Shown in pieces: positions 8,640 to 20,400 of a stretch of DNA of 64,000 nt (the stretch's first letter is position 1; every line of letters starts with the position of its first letter). Location: positions 220,061 through 284,060 of the forward strand of contig JACQFQ010000037.1 of the NCBI GenBank assembly GCA_016199985.1, written 5' to 3'. Both the position numbers and the translations under genes were made by a program. The stretch comes from Verrucomicrobiota bacterium (lineage in GTDB: Bacteria; Verrucomicrobiota; Verrucomicrobiia; Limisphaerales; UBA11320). Under the pieces are notes generated by a model, which was not told the DNA's origin, ran no database searches, and saw only the letters and a program-made list of their open reading frames with translations.

Positions 8640-9869
8640 ATGCGATGGGCCCATGAAGCGCTGGAGTGCGGAGGGATCGCCTGGGACGCCTTGCGGGCCC
8701 ATCGACTTCGCTCCGCCCTGACGGCTCTCGGCATCATTGTGGGGATCGTCACCGTGACGCTGATGGGCATGACGCTCGACGGACTCAACGCCGCCTTCCA
8801 GAGCAACCTGGCGAAACTCGGCGCCGAGACGCTCTATGTCCAGCGCCTGCCCTGGCAGATCACCTCCTACGCCGAGTGGCTCAAGCTCAGCAAGCGAACC
8901 GAGTTCGGCTGGTCGCAGGCCCGCCGCTTGGAAGGCAACATGACGAACGCCGTCGCCGCGGCGCCCATCACCGAAGGGCGATTCACGGTGAAATACAGGG
9001 AGCGCAGCGGGTCCGGAGTGTCGGTGCTGGGCACGACCCCGGAATACGCGATCACCGCGGGCCTGACGCTCTCGGAAGGACGCTTTCTCAGCCGCGATGA
9101 GTGCGAAGGAGGCCGCCCTGTTTGCGCGATCGGATTCCTGGTCGCCAGCAACCTCTTCCGGGGCGCCAACCCCATCGGCGAGCGGCTCCGCATCGAGAAC
9201 GAGTCCGTGGAGGTCATCGGAGTCATGGCCAAGCGCGGCAGCTTCATGGGGCTCTACAGCTTCGACAATCAGGTGGTTCTTCCGGCGAGGTTTTACCTTG
9301 GCGCGTTCCAGCGCTACTCGGAGTTCACCGTGCAGGTCAAGGCCCCCGGCGCCGACGTTCTGCGGCAGCTCGAGGACGAAGCGAGGGTGGTGATGCGCGT
9401 CCTGCGGCGTTTATCGCCGGGAGCCCCCGACGACTTCGCCATCAACCAGCAGCAAAGCCTCCTCGACTCCTTCGGAAAGGTGGCGGGAGTGATCGGAAGC
9501 GTGGGATTCTTCATCAGCGGACTCTCGCTGCTCGTCGGCGCCATCGGGATCATGAACATCATGTACGTGTCCGTGGCCGAGCGGACCCGGGAGATCGGCA
9601 TCCGGAAGGCGATCGGCGCGAAGCGGCGCGCGATCCTGCTGCAATTCCTCGCCGAGGCGGCGGCCCTGTGCCTGATCGCCGGCCTCTGCGGTTTGCTGCT
9701 CGCCTGGGCGCTCTCGCTTCTCATCGCGACGCGCCTTCCCGTCCGCATGTCGTTCGGCGTCGCCTTTCTCGCCCTGTCCGTCTCGATCGCGGTGGGCGTC
9801 GTGTCCGGCTTTCTGCCCGCGTGGCGGGCCGCCCGCATGGACCCCGTGGAGGCGCTGCGCAATGAGTAG
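8640..9869 (+). CDS. MacB-like ABC transporter permease, first copy
   Basis: A 409-residue permease with one N-terminal membrane helix (ALTALGIIVGIVTVTLMGM), a large periplasmic MacB core domain, and three C-terminal helices of the FtsX domain. The landmark IGIMNIMYVSVAERTREIGI sits near residue 305, and the protein ends in the family-typical RMDPVEALR. ATG 8640 has GGAG about 10 bases upstream, one of the few clear ribosome sites in the window. The stop overlaps the next permease start by 8 bases, so the two are probably translationally coupled and may form a heterodimer. Confidence 0.93.
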   Translation: MRWAHEALECGGIAWDALRAHRLRSALTALGIIVGIVTVTLMGMTLDGLNAAFQSNLAKLGAETLYVQRLPWQITSYAEWLKLSKRTEFGWSQARRLEGNMTNAVAAAPITEGRFTVKYRERSGSGVSVLGTTPEYAITAGLTLSEGRFLSRDECEGGRPVCAIGFLVASNLFRGANPIGERLRIENESVEVIGVMAKRGSFMGLYSFDNQVVLPARFYLGAFQRYSEFTVQVKAPGADVLRQLEDEARVVMRVLRRLSPGAPDDFAINQQQSLLDSFGKVAGVIGSVGFFISGLSLLVGAIGIMNIMYVSVAERTREIGIRKAIGAKRRAILLQFLAEAAALCLIAGLCGLLLAWALSLLIATRLPVRMSFGVAFLALSVSIAVGVVSGFLPAWRAARMDPVEALRNE

Positions 9870-11121
9870 GCGGCTCTCCAGGCTGGCGACCGAATGGGGC
9901 GAGGGCCTGCGATCCGCCGTCGAGTCCGTCCGCTCGCACAAGCTCCGCTCGAGCCTCACTCTGCTCGGCGTCATGGTGGGCGTGTTCTCCATTCTGCTCG
10001 TGATGACGACCATGCGCGCGATGAAGCAGGCCATTGAAGGCGAGCTCGCCGCGCTCGGCGCGAACACCTTTCAAATCCAGCGCTGGCCCGCGATCACCTT
10101 CGGCGGCCCCGAAGCGATGGAGAAATATGGACGCCGCCAACGGCTGACCGTCGCCGACCTCCGCGCCGTCTCGACGCGCGCCACCTTCGCGTTGCATGTC
10201 GGGGCCCAGATTGACCTCGTTGGGGCCGAGGCCTCCTCGCGCTTCGACAAGACGCCCCCCAACACTCTCCTCGTCGGAGCGACCACCGGCGCGTTCCCCG
10301 CCCGCAACTGGGTGGTCCAGGAAGGCCGCGCCTTGACGGATAGCGACAGCGACTCGGGCGTCGACGTGTGCGTCCTCGGATCGGGGCTGGAGAAAGCCCT
10401 TTTCCCCTTCGGGTCCGCGTTGGGGGACACCGTGAAGTTTGAGGGCATCCCCTACCGGGTCGTGGGAATCCTGGAAAGAAAGGGCGCGATGAGCGGCAAC
10501 GACCAGGATCGGTTCGCCATCATTCCGTTGAACACAGGGCTCAACCGCTATGGACGGCCCTGGCGCAGCCTCGAACTGCTGGTGCAGGCCCCGGACCGCC
10601 AGTCCTACGACGCCACGCTGGAACAAACGCGCGCGATTCTTCGCGCGATCCGAAAAGTGGCGCCGGGCGCCGAGGACGATTTCGAAATCTTCTCGAACGA
10701 CTCCCTGATCAGCCAGTTTGAGTCGTTCACGTTGACCGTTCGCGTCGGTCTCGCGGCCGTCAGCTCGATCGCCCTGCTGGCGGCCGGGATCGGGATCATG
10801 AACATCATGCTTGTCTCCGTCACCGAGCGAACCCGCGAGATCGGGATCCGCCGGGCTGTGGGCGCGCGCAAGCGGGATATCCTCACCCAGTTTCTCCTTG
10901 AGGCGGTCTTGCTTTGCGAGATCGGCGGCGCGCTCGGCGTGGCGGCGGGCCTTCTCGTGGGCAACATCGCCGCCCATCTCATGCGCCTACCCAGCGTCGT
11001 GCCCATCGATTGGATCGTCCTCAGCCTCGGCCTCTGCTCCCTGGTCGGCATCCTGTTCGGCGTCTACCCGGCGCGAAAAGCGGCGGGGCTGGACCCGGTC
11101 GAATCGCTGCGATTTGAGTAG
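9862..11121 (+). CDS. MacB-like ABC transporter permease, second copy
   Basis: A 419-residue paralogue of the preceding permease with the same order: N-terminal helix (LTLLGVMVGVFSILLVMTT), MacB-type periplasmic domain, and FtsX domain with GIGIMNIMLVSVTERTREIG near residue 312. It ends in LDPVESLRFE. It begins inside the end of the first permease (8-base overlap). Two different permeases with one ATPase suggest a heteromeric transporter. The gene ends 3 bases before a convergent gene, so the two transcripts probably read into each other or share signals inside coding DNA. Confidence 0.93.
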   Translation: MSRRLSRLATEWGEGLRSAVESVRSHKLRSSLTLLGVMVGVFSILLVMTTMRAMKQAIEGELAALGANTFQIQRWPAITFGGPEAMEKYGRRQRLTVADLRAVSTRATFALHVGAQIDLVGAEASSRFDKTPPNTLLVGATTGAFPARNWVVQEGRALTDSDSDSGVDVCVLGSGLEKALFPFGSALGDTVKFEGIPYRVVGILERKGAMSGNDQDRFAIIPLNTGLNRYGRPWRSLELLVQAPDRQSYDATLEQTRAILRAIRKVAPGAEDDFEIFSNDSLISQFESFTLTVRVGLAAVSSIALLAAGIGIMNIMLVSVTERTREIGIRRAVGARKRDILTQFLLEAVLLCEIGGALGVAAGLLVGNIAAHLMRLPSVVPIDWIVLSLGLCSLVGILFGVYPARKAAGLDPVESLRFE

Positions 11122-11124
11122 GCC

Positions 11125-12183
11125 TCAATTCACCAGGTCCGCGTGGGTCCGAATGTGGGACTCCATCAGGCGTATGACGGGAACCGCTCGGGTGAGCGCG
11201 GTCTTCTCGGTCTCCCCGGGAAAGGTCCGCATCACCAACCGCACCGCCGCCACGGTCTCGCCGTTGCAATCGTGCATGGGCATCGTGACCGTCACCGTCT
11301 TCTTGATGTTCGAGTGATAGATCTTGCTCCGCTCGATGACGTCCGCCTCGAGCTTCGTGCCGGGACGCCCGAGATCCTGCGGCCTGGCGCTTGCGATGAC
11401 CTTGAGAGCCGAGTCCTTGGGCGGCTTGCTGAAAACGAGAACGTCATCCACCTGCGTGTACTTCGCCATGGCGGCGCGAACGAGCGTTTGCGCCAGGATC
11501 TCCCGGGGAACGTAGTCGATCTTCACGTTCGCGAAGTAAGCCACCGAGTCCGCCGCGGTCCATAGCCCCAGCTTGCCCACCGTGAAAGTCTTGTCGCTCA
11601 GCATGGGAATGGCCTCCTTGTTATCGAGGAGGATCCTGATCTGGTTCCCGGAGCACTTCACGGCCAGATCGTGCCAGGCGCCCTTGGCAAAGCTCATCCT
11701 GGAGCCAATCGGGTTGCTGCGAAGCCCATTGACGACCTTGAAAAAGTAGAGCGTCCCTTCGGCCACGCTGGCGCGAACATAGTAGTAGTTGGTGGAGTCC
11801 TGGATGCGAAAGGCGAGTCCCGCCATCTGCTCGACCGCGCCGTCGAGGACCTTGAAGCTCGCCTGGAAAGTGAAATCGCCGTAGCTGTCGGCCTCATACA
11901 CGAGCATGGGATACCGGCCGGAGATCGCCTCGCGCGATAGCTGGCCGATGGCCCGGCTGGAGTGCTTCGTGGCGCTCTGGCCGCTGAGACTCGGGATCGC
12001 GGGCGCGAACTCCGTCTCCACCACCCTCCAGTCGCCCGGAGTTCCCTTGCCCTCCAGCACGCTCGCGAATCCGCGCGGGAGGGTGTTAAGAGGCGTGTCC
12101 GAGAGATCGAACGCGACCTCCGCCGCGGTCGCCGCGAAGGCGACGCCAAAGCTGAACGCAATAAGGATGATTCGACGCAACAT
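11125..12183 (-). CDS. Exported lectin-like protein with Cache-like C-terminus
   Basis: A 352-residue protein from ATG 12183, chosen because it places a clean signal peptide (MLRRIILIAFSFGVAFAATA) at the N-terminus. Residues about 80-225 resemble a concanavalin A-like or 3-keto-glycoside hydrolase (DUF1080-type) beta-sandwich (FTFQASFKVLDG, YYYVRAS, HDLAVKCSGNQIRILLD). The C-terminal 110 residues differ. The blocks VIASARPQDLGRPGTK and VTMPMHDCNGETVAAVRLV resemble an extracellular Cache-type sensor fold. No catalytic residues were recognised. It would act in the periplasm or outside. The gene converges on the exporter operon with a 3-base gap. The family assignment of the C-terminus is tentative. 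Confidence 0.7.
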   Translation of the reverse strand: MLRRIILIAFSFGVAFAATAAEVAFDLSDTPLNTLPRGFASVLEGKGTPGDWRVVETEFAPAIPSLSGQSATKHSSRAIGQLSREAISGRYPMLVYEADSYGDFTFQASFKVLDGAVEQMAGLAFRIQDSTNYYYVRASVAEGTLYFFKVVNGLRSNPIGSRMSFAKGAWHDLAVKCSGNQIRILLDNKEAIPMLSDKTFTVGKLGLWTAADSVAYFANVKIDYVPREILAQTLVRAAMAKYTQVDDVLVFSKPPKDSALKVIASARPQDLGRPGTKLEADVIERSKIYHSNIKKTVTVTMPMHDCNGETVAAVRLVMRTFPGETEKTALTRAVPVIRLMESHIRTHADLVN

Positions 12184-12241
12184 GAGGCGTGGACCGTAGC
12201 AAAGCTCGCTCGCCATGCAACCTATCACTTGTCGGCCGTTG

Positions 12242-14254
12242 CTAGTCCTCCGCCGAACCCAGCTTCGACAGAACGCTGAGATCCTCCAGGGTGGTGGTGT
12301 CGCCCTTGATCTCTGCGCCCGCGGCCACCTGCTTCAGCAGCCGGCGCATGATTTTTCCGGAGCGGGTCTTGGGCAAGGACTCGGCGAATCGGATATCGTC
12401 GGGCTTGGCGACAGGGCCGATTTCCTTCGCCACGTGCTGCCGCAGTTCCTCGCGCAGCCGGGGCTGCGCCACCACGCCGGTCTTCAGCGTGACGAAAGCA
12501 ACGAGGGCCTGCCCTTTCAAATCATCGGGGCGTCCCACAACGGCCGACTCGGCGACAGACGGATGGCTGACCAGCGCGCTCTCCACCTCCGCGGTGCCAA
12601 TCCGATGTCCCGCCACGTTCAAAACGTCGTCGATGCGTCCCACGATCCAGAAATACCCATCGGTGTCCTGCCGGCATCCGTCGCCGGTGAAATACGAGCC
12701 CTTCAGTTCGCTCCAATACACTTGTTTGAAGCGTTCCGCGTCGCCCCACAATCCGCGCAGCATGCTCGGCCACGGCTTCCGGATCACCAGCTTCCCTCCG
12801 GTGTTTCGAGGCACGGCCCGCCCCTGGTCGTCGACCACCTCGGGGAGAATTCCAAAGAAGGGAAGCGTCGCGGAGCCGGGCTTGGTGCTCGTGACCCCGG
12901 GAAGCGGCGAGATCAGAATGCTCCCTGTCTCGGTTTGCCACCATGTGTCCACAATCGGACATCGCTTCTTCCCGATCACTTTGTGATACCACATCCAGGC
13001 CTCGGGATTGATCGGCTCGCCCACGCTCCCCAGCAGACGAAGAGAGCTCAGGTCATGCTGGGCGGGCCATTGATCCCCCCACTTCATGAACGCGCGAATG
13101 GCGGTCGGAGCGGTGTAGAGGATCGACACGGCGTACTTGGCGATGATCCGCCAGAAGCGATCCGGCTCCGGCCAGTTGGGCGCGCCCTCATACATCAGGC
13201 TGGTCGCGCCGTTCGCCAAAGGCCCATAGACCACATAGCTGTGGCCCGTCACCCAGCCCACGTCGGCAGTGCACCAATAAACATCCGTGTCCTTCAGGTC
13301 GAATACGTATCGCGTCGTGAGCTTCGCTCCGAGCAGGTACCCGGCGGTCGTGTGAAGGATCCCTTTCGGCTTTCCGGTGGATCCGCTCGTGTAGAGGATG
13401 AACAAGGGCGACTCGCTGTCCATCTTCTCCGGAGGGCAGTCGGAGCTCACGCTCCCCAACTCCTCATGCCACCAGACATCGCGGGGCGAGTTGAACGCGA
13501 CCTCGTGGCCGGTGCGACGCAGAACGATCACCTTCTCGATCGTGCGGGAAAGGAGCGCGCCGGTGGCGTCCTGGATGGCGAGCGCGTCGTCGACGTTCTT
13601 CTTGAGCGGCACGATGCCCCCGCGGCGGAAGCCGCCGTCGGCCGTGATGACGACTTTCGCGCCGCAATCCTGGATGCGGTCGGCGACGGACTGCGCGCTG
13701 AACCCTCCGAAAACGACGGAGTGAATCACCCCCACGCGCGCGCAAGCCAGCATCGCAATGGCGGCCTCGGGAACCATCGGCAGATAGAGGATCGCGCGGT
13801 CGCCGGGCTTCAGCCCGTTTCGCTTCAGCACATTCGCAAAACGGCACACCTCGCGATGCAGCTGCCGATAGGTGAAGACCCTCTCCTCGCCCGGCTTCCC
13901 GTCCGCGGCCGGCTCGCCTTCCCAGATCAGGGCGGCCTTGTTGGCGGTCGGCGTTCCGAGGTGCCGGTCCAGGCAATTCACCGAAAGATTCAGCTTCCCG
14001 CCCACAAACCACTTCGCGAACGGCTCCTTCCACTCCAGAACCTTCTTGAAGGGCCTGAACCACACGAGCTCCTGCTTCGCCATGCGGCCCCAGAACTTCT
14101 CCGGGGTTTGAATCGACTCCCGATAGAGCCGCTTGTAGGACGCCTCGGAGCCGATGTGCGCGGCTTTCGCGAAAGCGGCCGAGGGCTTGAACCTTCGGGA
14201 CTCCTGGAGAACAGACTGGAAATTACTGGCTGGGGACTGAGGTTTTGCTGCCAT
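12242..14254 (-). CDS. acs: Acetyl-CoA synthetase (AMP-forming)
   Basis: A 670-residue acyl-adenylate-forming enzyme that converts acetate, ATP and CoA to acetyl-CoA. It has the AMP-binding P-loop [11 protein letters not shown], the ACS-typical WWQTETG, the hinge region YFTGDG, and the C-terminal SGKIMRR whose lysine is the known acetylation site. Length and sequence fit bacterial Acs throughout. ATG 14254 was chosen because a -35/-10 pair lies immediately upstream (14304-14277), which excludes longer frames. It is transcribed alone, divergently from the giant CotH/LTD gene. Confidence 0.95.
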   Translation of the reverse strand: MAAKPQSPASNFQSVLQESRRFKPSAAFAKAAHIGSEASYKRLYRESIQTPEKFWGRMAKQELVWFRPFKKVLEWKEPFAKWFVGGKLNLSVNCLDRHLGTPTANKAALIWEGEPAADGKPGEERVFTYRQLHREVCRFANVLKRNGLKPGDRAILYLPMVPEAAIAMLACARVGVIHSVVFGGFSAQSVADRIQDCGAKVVITADGGFRRGGIVPLKKNVDDALAIQDATGALLSRTIEKVIVLRRTGHEVAFNSPRDVWWHEELGSVSSDCPPEKMDSESPLFILYTSGSTGKPKGILHTTAGYLLGAKLTTRYVFDLKDTDVYWCTADVGWVTGHSYVVYGPLANGATSLMYEGAPNWPEPDRFWRIIAKYAVSILYTAPTAIRAFMKWGDQWPAQHDLSSLRLLGSVGEPINPEAWMWYHKVIGKKRCPIVDTWWQTETGSILISPLPGVTSTKPGSATLPFFGILPEVVDDQGRAVPRNTGGKLVIRKPWPSMLRGLWGDAERFKQVYWSELKGSYFTGDGCRQDTDGYFWIVGRIDDVLNVAGHRIGTAEVESALVSHPSVAESAVVGRPDDLKGQALVAFVTLKTGVVAQPRLREELRQHVAKEIGPVAKPDDIRFAESLPKTRSGKIMRRLLKQVAAGAEIKGDTTTLEDLSVLSKLGSAED

Positions 14255-14276
14255 AATCGCGATGCTAATGCGCGGG

Positions 14277-14304
14277 ATTGTAGGAACGCGCCTCCCAACG
14301 TCAA
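14277..14304 (-). promoter_or_regulatory. Sigma-70-like promoter of acs
   Basis: On the minus strand TTGACG (14304-14299) and TACAAT (14282-14277) are separated by 16 bases. Both boxes are close to the housekeeping consensus. A start site near 14270 would leave a leader of only about 16 bases before the acs ATG at 14254. Confidence 0.6.
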
Positions 14305-14439
14305 CGGCGTTTCGCGGGAAAGCGCGTTCTTTCAAGGAGCGATCCACGCCAGGGAGTTTGGACATTGTGGCGCCTTCTTCGCCCTGCCTTTGTCGCCGAT
14401 TTCAATGATTGGCTTCGGTGGCGTTTCAATGCATGGTGG

Positions 14440-17400
14440 ATGCGAAGTCTCCGTCGCTGTTGTGTTGTTATGCCAATGTCCCTTTGTGTTCTTCCTTCGC
14501 GCCGGCCGGATCCGGCGCCAGACGCCCCCGGCCGATCCCTTTCATGGTCCTCCCCCTGGTCGCTCTGCGTCGCCGCCTTTCTTGCGCTTGGACTTTCCGC
14601 GAGCGGCGCGGACCATTTCATCCTCTCCGAGTTTCTGGCGAGCAACAGCAGTTCGCTGCTGGACGGCAATGGAAACGCATCCGATTGGATTGAGATTTAC
14701 AACGCCGGCGACGCGCCCGGCGACCTTGGGGGCTGGCACCTCACCGACGATCCTCTCGATCCCGGGAAATGGACGTTTCCGCAGCGCGCGATGGCGGCCG
14801 GGGAGTTTCTCATCGTCTTTGCGTCGGGCAGCGGGACGCCGGATCCCGCGGGGCATTTGCACGTCAACTTCCAGCTCACCGGGGCGGGCGAATATCTTGC
14901 GCTCACGCGCCCTGATAAAACCGTCGCCACCGAGTTCGCGCCGGCCTTCCCGACTCAGCGCCCCGACGTCTCGTACGGCATTTCACAGCAATCGTTCAAC
15001 ACCGGCCTCGTCACCAACGGCGTCCGGGCCCGGCTCCTGATTCCCGACGCGACGAGCGAAGCCCAGGCCGGCGCGTTGTGGATGGGCGCGCACGAGCCTT
15101 TCAACGACAGCGCGTGGCTGGCGGTCACGAATCCTATCGGCTATGACGCGCCCTCCGCCACCGCCGCGAGCCTCATCAACGTCGCGCTTCACAAGCCGGT
15201 GACCACCCTGGATGAAGCCGCCCCCGCCTTCCCCAAGGAGAACCTCACCGACGGAAACCTCGCCACCTTCGCCTCCGACAACACCCCGAGCCCCGACTTC
15301 TCCTTCGTCGTCGACCTCGGCGGCGCGTTCAAGCTGGAGAACATTGAGGTGTTCAACCGCGCCGACGCGTGCTGTCCCGATCGTCTTACCGACTACACCG
15401 TGTCGCTCCACGCCGACGTCGGCGGCGCGATCGGCCCCGCGGTGTGGAGCGCCAATGTCCGGACCAACGGCTCCAACTCCGGCAAAGGCGGACGCGACCT
15501 CCTCACGCCGAACCTCGACGCGAACGGAGTTTTCTCCGGACGCTGGATCCAAGTGCGGAACCGCGACACGCGGGGTTTGCGCGACCTTCAAATCGCGGAG
15601 CTCCGGGCGAACGCCGCCAACTGGGCGTTTGGGGCGGCCGTGCGGGCTTCGGGTCCGATCGAGGCCGCGCTGCCGAAGGAGAGCCTCACCGATGGCGATC
15701 CCGCCACGTTCTCGCGCAATCTCAATCCCGACCCCGCCTTCGCCTACCTGATCCGCATGACGCAGGCCGTCGCGTTCACCCGGATCGAGCTCTTCAACCG
15801 CAACGACGGCTGCTGCCCCGAGCGGCTCAGCAACTACCGCGTCAGCCTCCACTCCGACAACGCCGGCAACCCCGGTGCTCCGAACTGGAGCGCGGAGGTC
15901 CGCGTCGATAATTCGAACTCCGGACCCGGCGGCGTGGACGTCATCACGCCGGACCTGGATCCAGGCGGGCTCTTCGAGGGGCAATGGATCCAGGTTCAGA
16001 ACCTGGACTCGGGCGCGGCCCGCTACCTGCAGGTCGCCGAGGTGCGCGCCTTTGGTTTCGGCGGAAGCTCCGGATACCGCTCGCTCATTCGTCGCGACAT
16101 CACGGCGGAGATGAAGGGCGTCAACTCCTCCGCATGGTTGCGCGTGCCGTTCAACGCCAGCAACACAGCCTCCTTCGATCGCGCCACCCTCCGCATCAAG
16201 TACGACGATGGGTTCGTCGCCTACCTGAACGGGACCGAAATCGCCCGCGCCAACACGCCGGCCGGCCGGCCGGCCTACAACGCCACGGCCACCGCCAGCC
16301 ACTTCTCCCCGGCGGCGCAGGAATTCGCCGTGCCGCCCGCGATTATCCATGACGGCGCCAATATTCTGGCGGTGCATGGATTGAACACGCTCGCGAACGA
16401 TCGCGATTTTCTTCTCGCCCCGGAGCTCATCGCCCACACGAGTCGATCCGGCCCGTACGGGTTCCTGCTCACGCCCACCCCCGGGTCGATCAACAACTCG
16501 AACAACGTGGCGGGCTTCGTGGACGACCCCCGCGTCAGCGTTCAGCGCGGCTTCTTCGACGCGCCGATGGACATTGTGATCACCAGCCCGACGCCGGGGG
16601 CGACATTGGTCTACACCACCAACTCCGCGACCCCGACGCCAACGATCGGCGTGGCCCTGGCGCCGGCCGACGCCAACTCCTCCGTCACGACAACGGTGCG
16701 CGTCGCCACGACCACCGTGCTCCGCACGGCGGCCTTCAAGACAGGCCTCCAACCGTCCAAGGTCGACACGCACACCTACCTCTTTCTGAGCAACGTCGTC
16801 CGCCAGCCGAAAAACCCTCCCGGCTTTCCCGCGGATTGGAACGGAACGGCCGCGGACTACGCGATGGATCCGCGCGTGGTCACGAACGCCGCCTACGCGG
16901 GAGAGATCGTCAACGACCTGCGAAGCATCCCGACCCTGTCGATCGTGACGGCGCCCGGCGACCTCTTCGGCTCACCGAGCGGGATTTACACTTTCTCGGA
17001 GAACACGGGCGTCGCGTGGGAGCGGGCCGCCTCCGCTGAGTGGATTCAGCCCAACGGCAGCACCGCCTTCCAGGTGAACTGCGGACTACGAATCTGGGGC
17101 ACCGGCTGGCGGCCGCATAGCGCGTCGCTCAAGCACGCGCTCCAACTCAAGTTCAAGAGCGAGTATGGTTCCTCCATGCTGAACTATCCTCTCTTCAGCG
17201 ACACCTTCGTGAATCGGTTCGACAACTTGGTGCTTCGCGCGCAGGGGAGCCGGAGCTGGAACGATTTTCGCCAGCCCGACATTGAGCAGACGCAGTACAT
17301 TCACGACGCATGGGCGCGAGACACCTGTCGCGACATGGGTCGGACGGACGGCCACGCGACATTCGTTCACCTTTATCTGAACGGGCTTTATTGGGGCCTT

Positions 17401-20400
17401 TACAACCCGGTGGAGAAAACCGACGAGACGTTCTCCGCGGAGCATTTTGGAGGGGCCAAAGAGGATTACGACGTGCTGAACCGCCGCGGCGATGTCACGG
17501 CCGAGGTGGGCGATCTCACGGCTTGGAACCAGATGATGACGATCGTCAACGCGGGCCTCTCCACGCCGGAGCAGTACGCGCTGCTGCTGCAGTATCTCGA
17601 TGTGGACGACTTCATCGACTACATGATGCTGAACCAGTACGCCACGAACCACGACGGTCCCAACGCCACGATCGCGAACAACATGAGGGCCACACGCCGC
17701 CGCGCCCCCGGCGGCCTGTTCCGCTTCTTCGTTTGGGACATGGAGTACACCTTCTGGTATCCGCGGGAGCACAATTTGAACTTCGACCTGGACCAGAGCC
17801 CCGCGCGGATCTTCCAGAAACTGCGAGCCAATCCTGAGTTTCGCCTGCGCTTCGCCGATCACGCGCAGCGGCACCTGTTCAACAACGGGGCGCTCACCCC
17901 CGCAGTCGCCGCCGCCCGATGGCAGGCGCGCGCGAACGAAATCTATGGCGCCGTGGTCGGGGAATCGGCGCGATGGGGCGATGTCCGCCGACCCGCTCAG
18001 CCCTACACCCGAAATGTGGAGTGGACCGCCGAGCTGAACCGGCTGCTCAATGACTATTTCCCCGTCAGAACCGGCGTCTATCTGGATCAGTTGAGCGCCG
18101 GGGGGCTTTTTCCGAAGGCCTCAGCCCCGAGTTTCAGCCAGCAAGGCGGCGACATCATCCCCGGATTCAACCTGGCCATCGACGCTCCCCGGGGCGTCGT
18201 CTACTTCACGACCAACGGTCTCGATCCCCGCCTGCCTGGAGGAGCGGCCTCGCCCAGCGCCACCCGCTACGCGCCCTCCACCTGGCTCGTCGCCACCGGC
18301 GACCTGGCCCGGGTCTACGTCCCGTCCAACAACGCGCTCGGCGGGCGTTGGAGAGGAGACGGTCCGCTCTTCGATGACTCCGCCTGGGCGCAAAGCTCGA
18401 GCGGGGCTGGGTTTGACACCACGCCACCGGCTGCCGATTTCACGATCCCCCTCCAAAACGCCACCGCGGATTTCTCTGAAATAGGCCGGGGCGTTGACAT
18501 GGCGATCGACTCCAACCCCGTCGCGACAGGATGGGGCATCTTCGAACAGCAGGACTACCTCCCGAAAGGCCGCGGCTCCGTGGCCGTGTTCGAGACCGCC
18601 ACGAACATCGGGTTTGCCGAAGGGACGCGCCTGACCTTCACGCTGCGCCATGGGGTCGCCGGGCAGCTGGCCTTGGGCAAGTTTCGCCTGTCAGTCACCG
18701 CGGACGACCGGAGCGATTTCGCCAACGGCGCCATCAACCACGGCGACACCCTGGCCCGATGGACGCCCCTCTCGCCGTTGAGCGCCAGCGCGACGGGAAA
18801 GTCGACCATGACGCTGAATCCGGACAACTCCATCCTCGTCGGCGGCCTCAACCCCTCGACGAATGTCTATGTCGTCACCGCGATCACGCCCATGACGGGC
18901 ATCACAGGGTTTCGTCTCGAGGCGATAGATGATCCCTCCCTCCCCAGCAATGGCCCGGGCCGCTCGGGGAATGGAGACGCGGTGCTCACCGATTTCTCGG
19001 TCCAGGCGGCGCCGGCCACATTGACGCATCTCATCGACCCCGTCCTGGGGGCTCAGATCGCGGGCGCGATGCAAAACCAGAACGCCTCGGCCTATATTCG
19101 CATCCCCTTCACCGTCGCTCCCGGCTCGGTCTTCCAACGCCTCGCGCTGCATGTCCGCTATCTCGACGGGTTCTCCGCCTGGCTGAATGGCCGCGAATTG
19201 ACGGCCCGCAACGCGCCAGCGCAACCCGCCTGGAATTCCACCGCGACGGCGAATCGCGCCAAGGGGCGGGCGCTGGAGTTCGAATGGATCGATGTCAGCG
19301 ACAGCCTCACGAACCTCGTCCCCGGCCTCAACATCCTGTCCTTCCAAGCTCTCAACGACACCACGACCAGCCCGGATCTCCTGTTGCAGGCCGAGCTCGT
19401 GGCGCATACCGACCTGCCGATCGCGCTCCAGGACACCACCACCGTGAAGGCCCGGGTGTTCGTCGACAACGAATGGAGCGCCGTGAACGAAGCCACCTTC
19501 ACCGCCAGCGCGCCGCTGCGCCTGACGGAGATCATGTATCACCCGCCGGGGGAGATCGGCGTCAATGGGGACGAGTATCAGTTCCTGGAGATCAAGAACG
19601 TCAGCGCCGTTCCGTTCAACCTCAGCGGCCTGTCCTTCACGAGCGGAATCAAGTTCTCATTCCCGAACAACGCGTTTCTCGCGCCGGGACGTTTCTTCGT
19701 GCTCGCGGCCAACCCCGCGCGTTTCGCCCAGCGGTATCCCGGCGTGACGGTCAACGGGGCCTTTGGAGGGAAGCTCAGCCACCACGGCGAGACGCTCACG
19801 CTCACGCGCGCGCTGGGCGGAGATCTGCTCTCGGTGACCTACGGAGACAGCGCGCCCTGGCCGGCCACCGCGGACGGACTCGGCTTCTCCCTTGTCCCAA
19901 TCAATCCGGCGGCCCATCAGGATCCTGACGACGCCGCGCGATGGCGGGCCAGCGCGCAAGCGCTGGGCTCGCCGGGAGCGGAGGACCCCGATCCCGGGAT
20001 CCCCGCCATCCTGGTCAACGAAGCGCTGAGCGCCAGCGCGCCCCCTCAGCGGGATTCGATCGAGCTGTACAATCCAGGCGACGCCGAGGCCGACATCGGA
20101 GGCTGGTTTCTCACCGACGACCGGAGCGCGCCCATGAAGTTCCGCGTTCCCGATCACACGAAGATCGCGGCTCATGGCTACCGGGTGTTCGATGAGCGCG
20201 ACTTCAACGCCACGCCGGCCGCGACGAACAGCTTTCTGCTCAACGCCGCGGGCGAGGCGGCCTATCTCTTTTCGGCGGGCGCCAGCACGAACCTCACAGG
20301 CTACAGCCACGGCTTCAGCTTCGGCGCCGCCGCCGAGGGCGTCTCGTTCGGCCGTCACATCATCAGCACCGGCGAGGAGCGCTTCCCCGCCCAGAATGAC

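Noticed and set aside
14365..14439. TTG start of the giant CotH/LTD gene at 14365
   Set aside because: The frame is open from there, but it would put a long, non-hydrophobic stretch before the signal segment. ATG 14440 or 14470 is more plausible; the matter is not settled.
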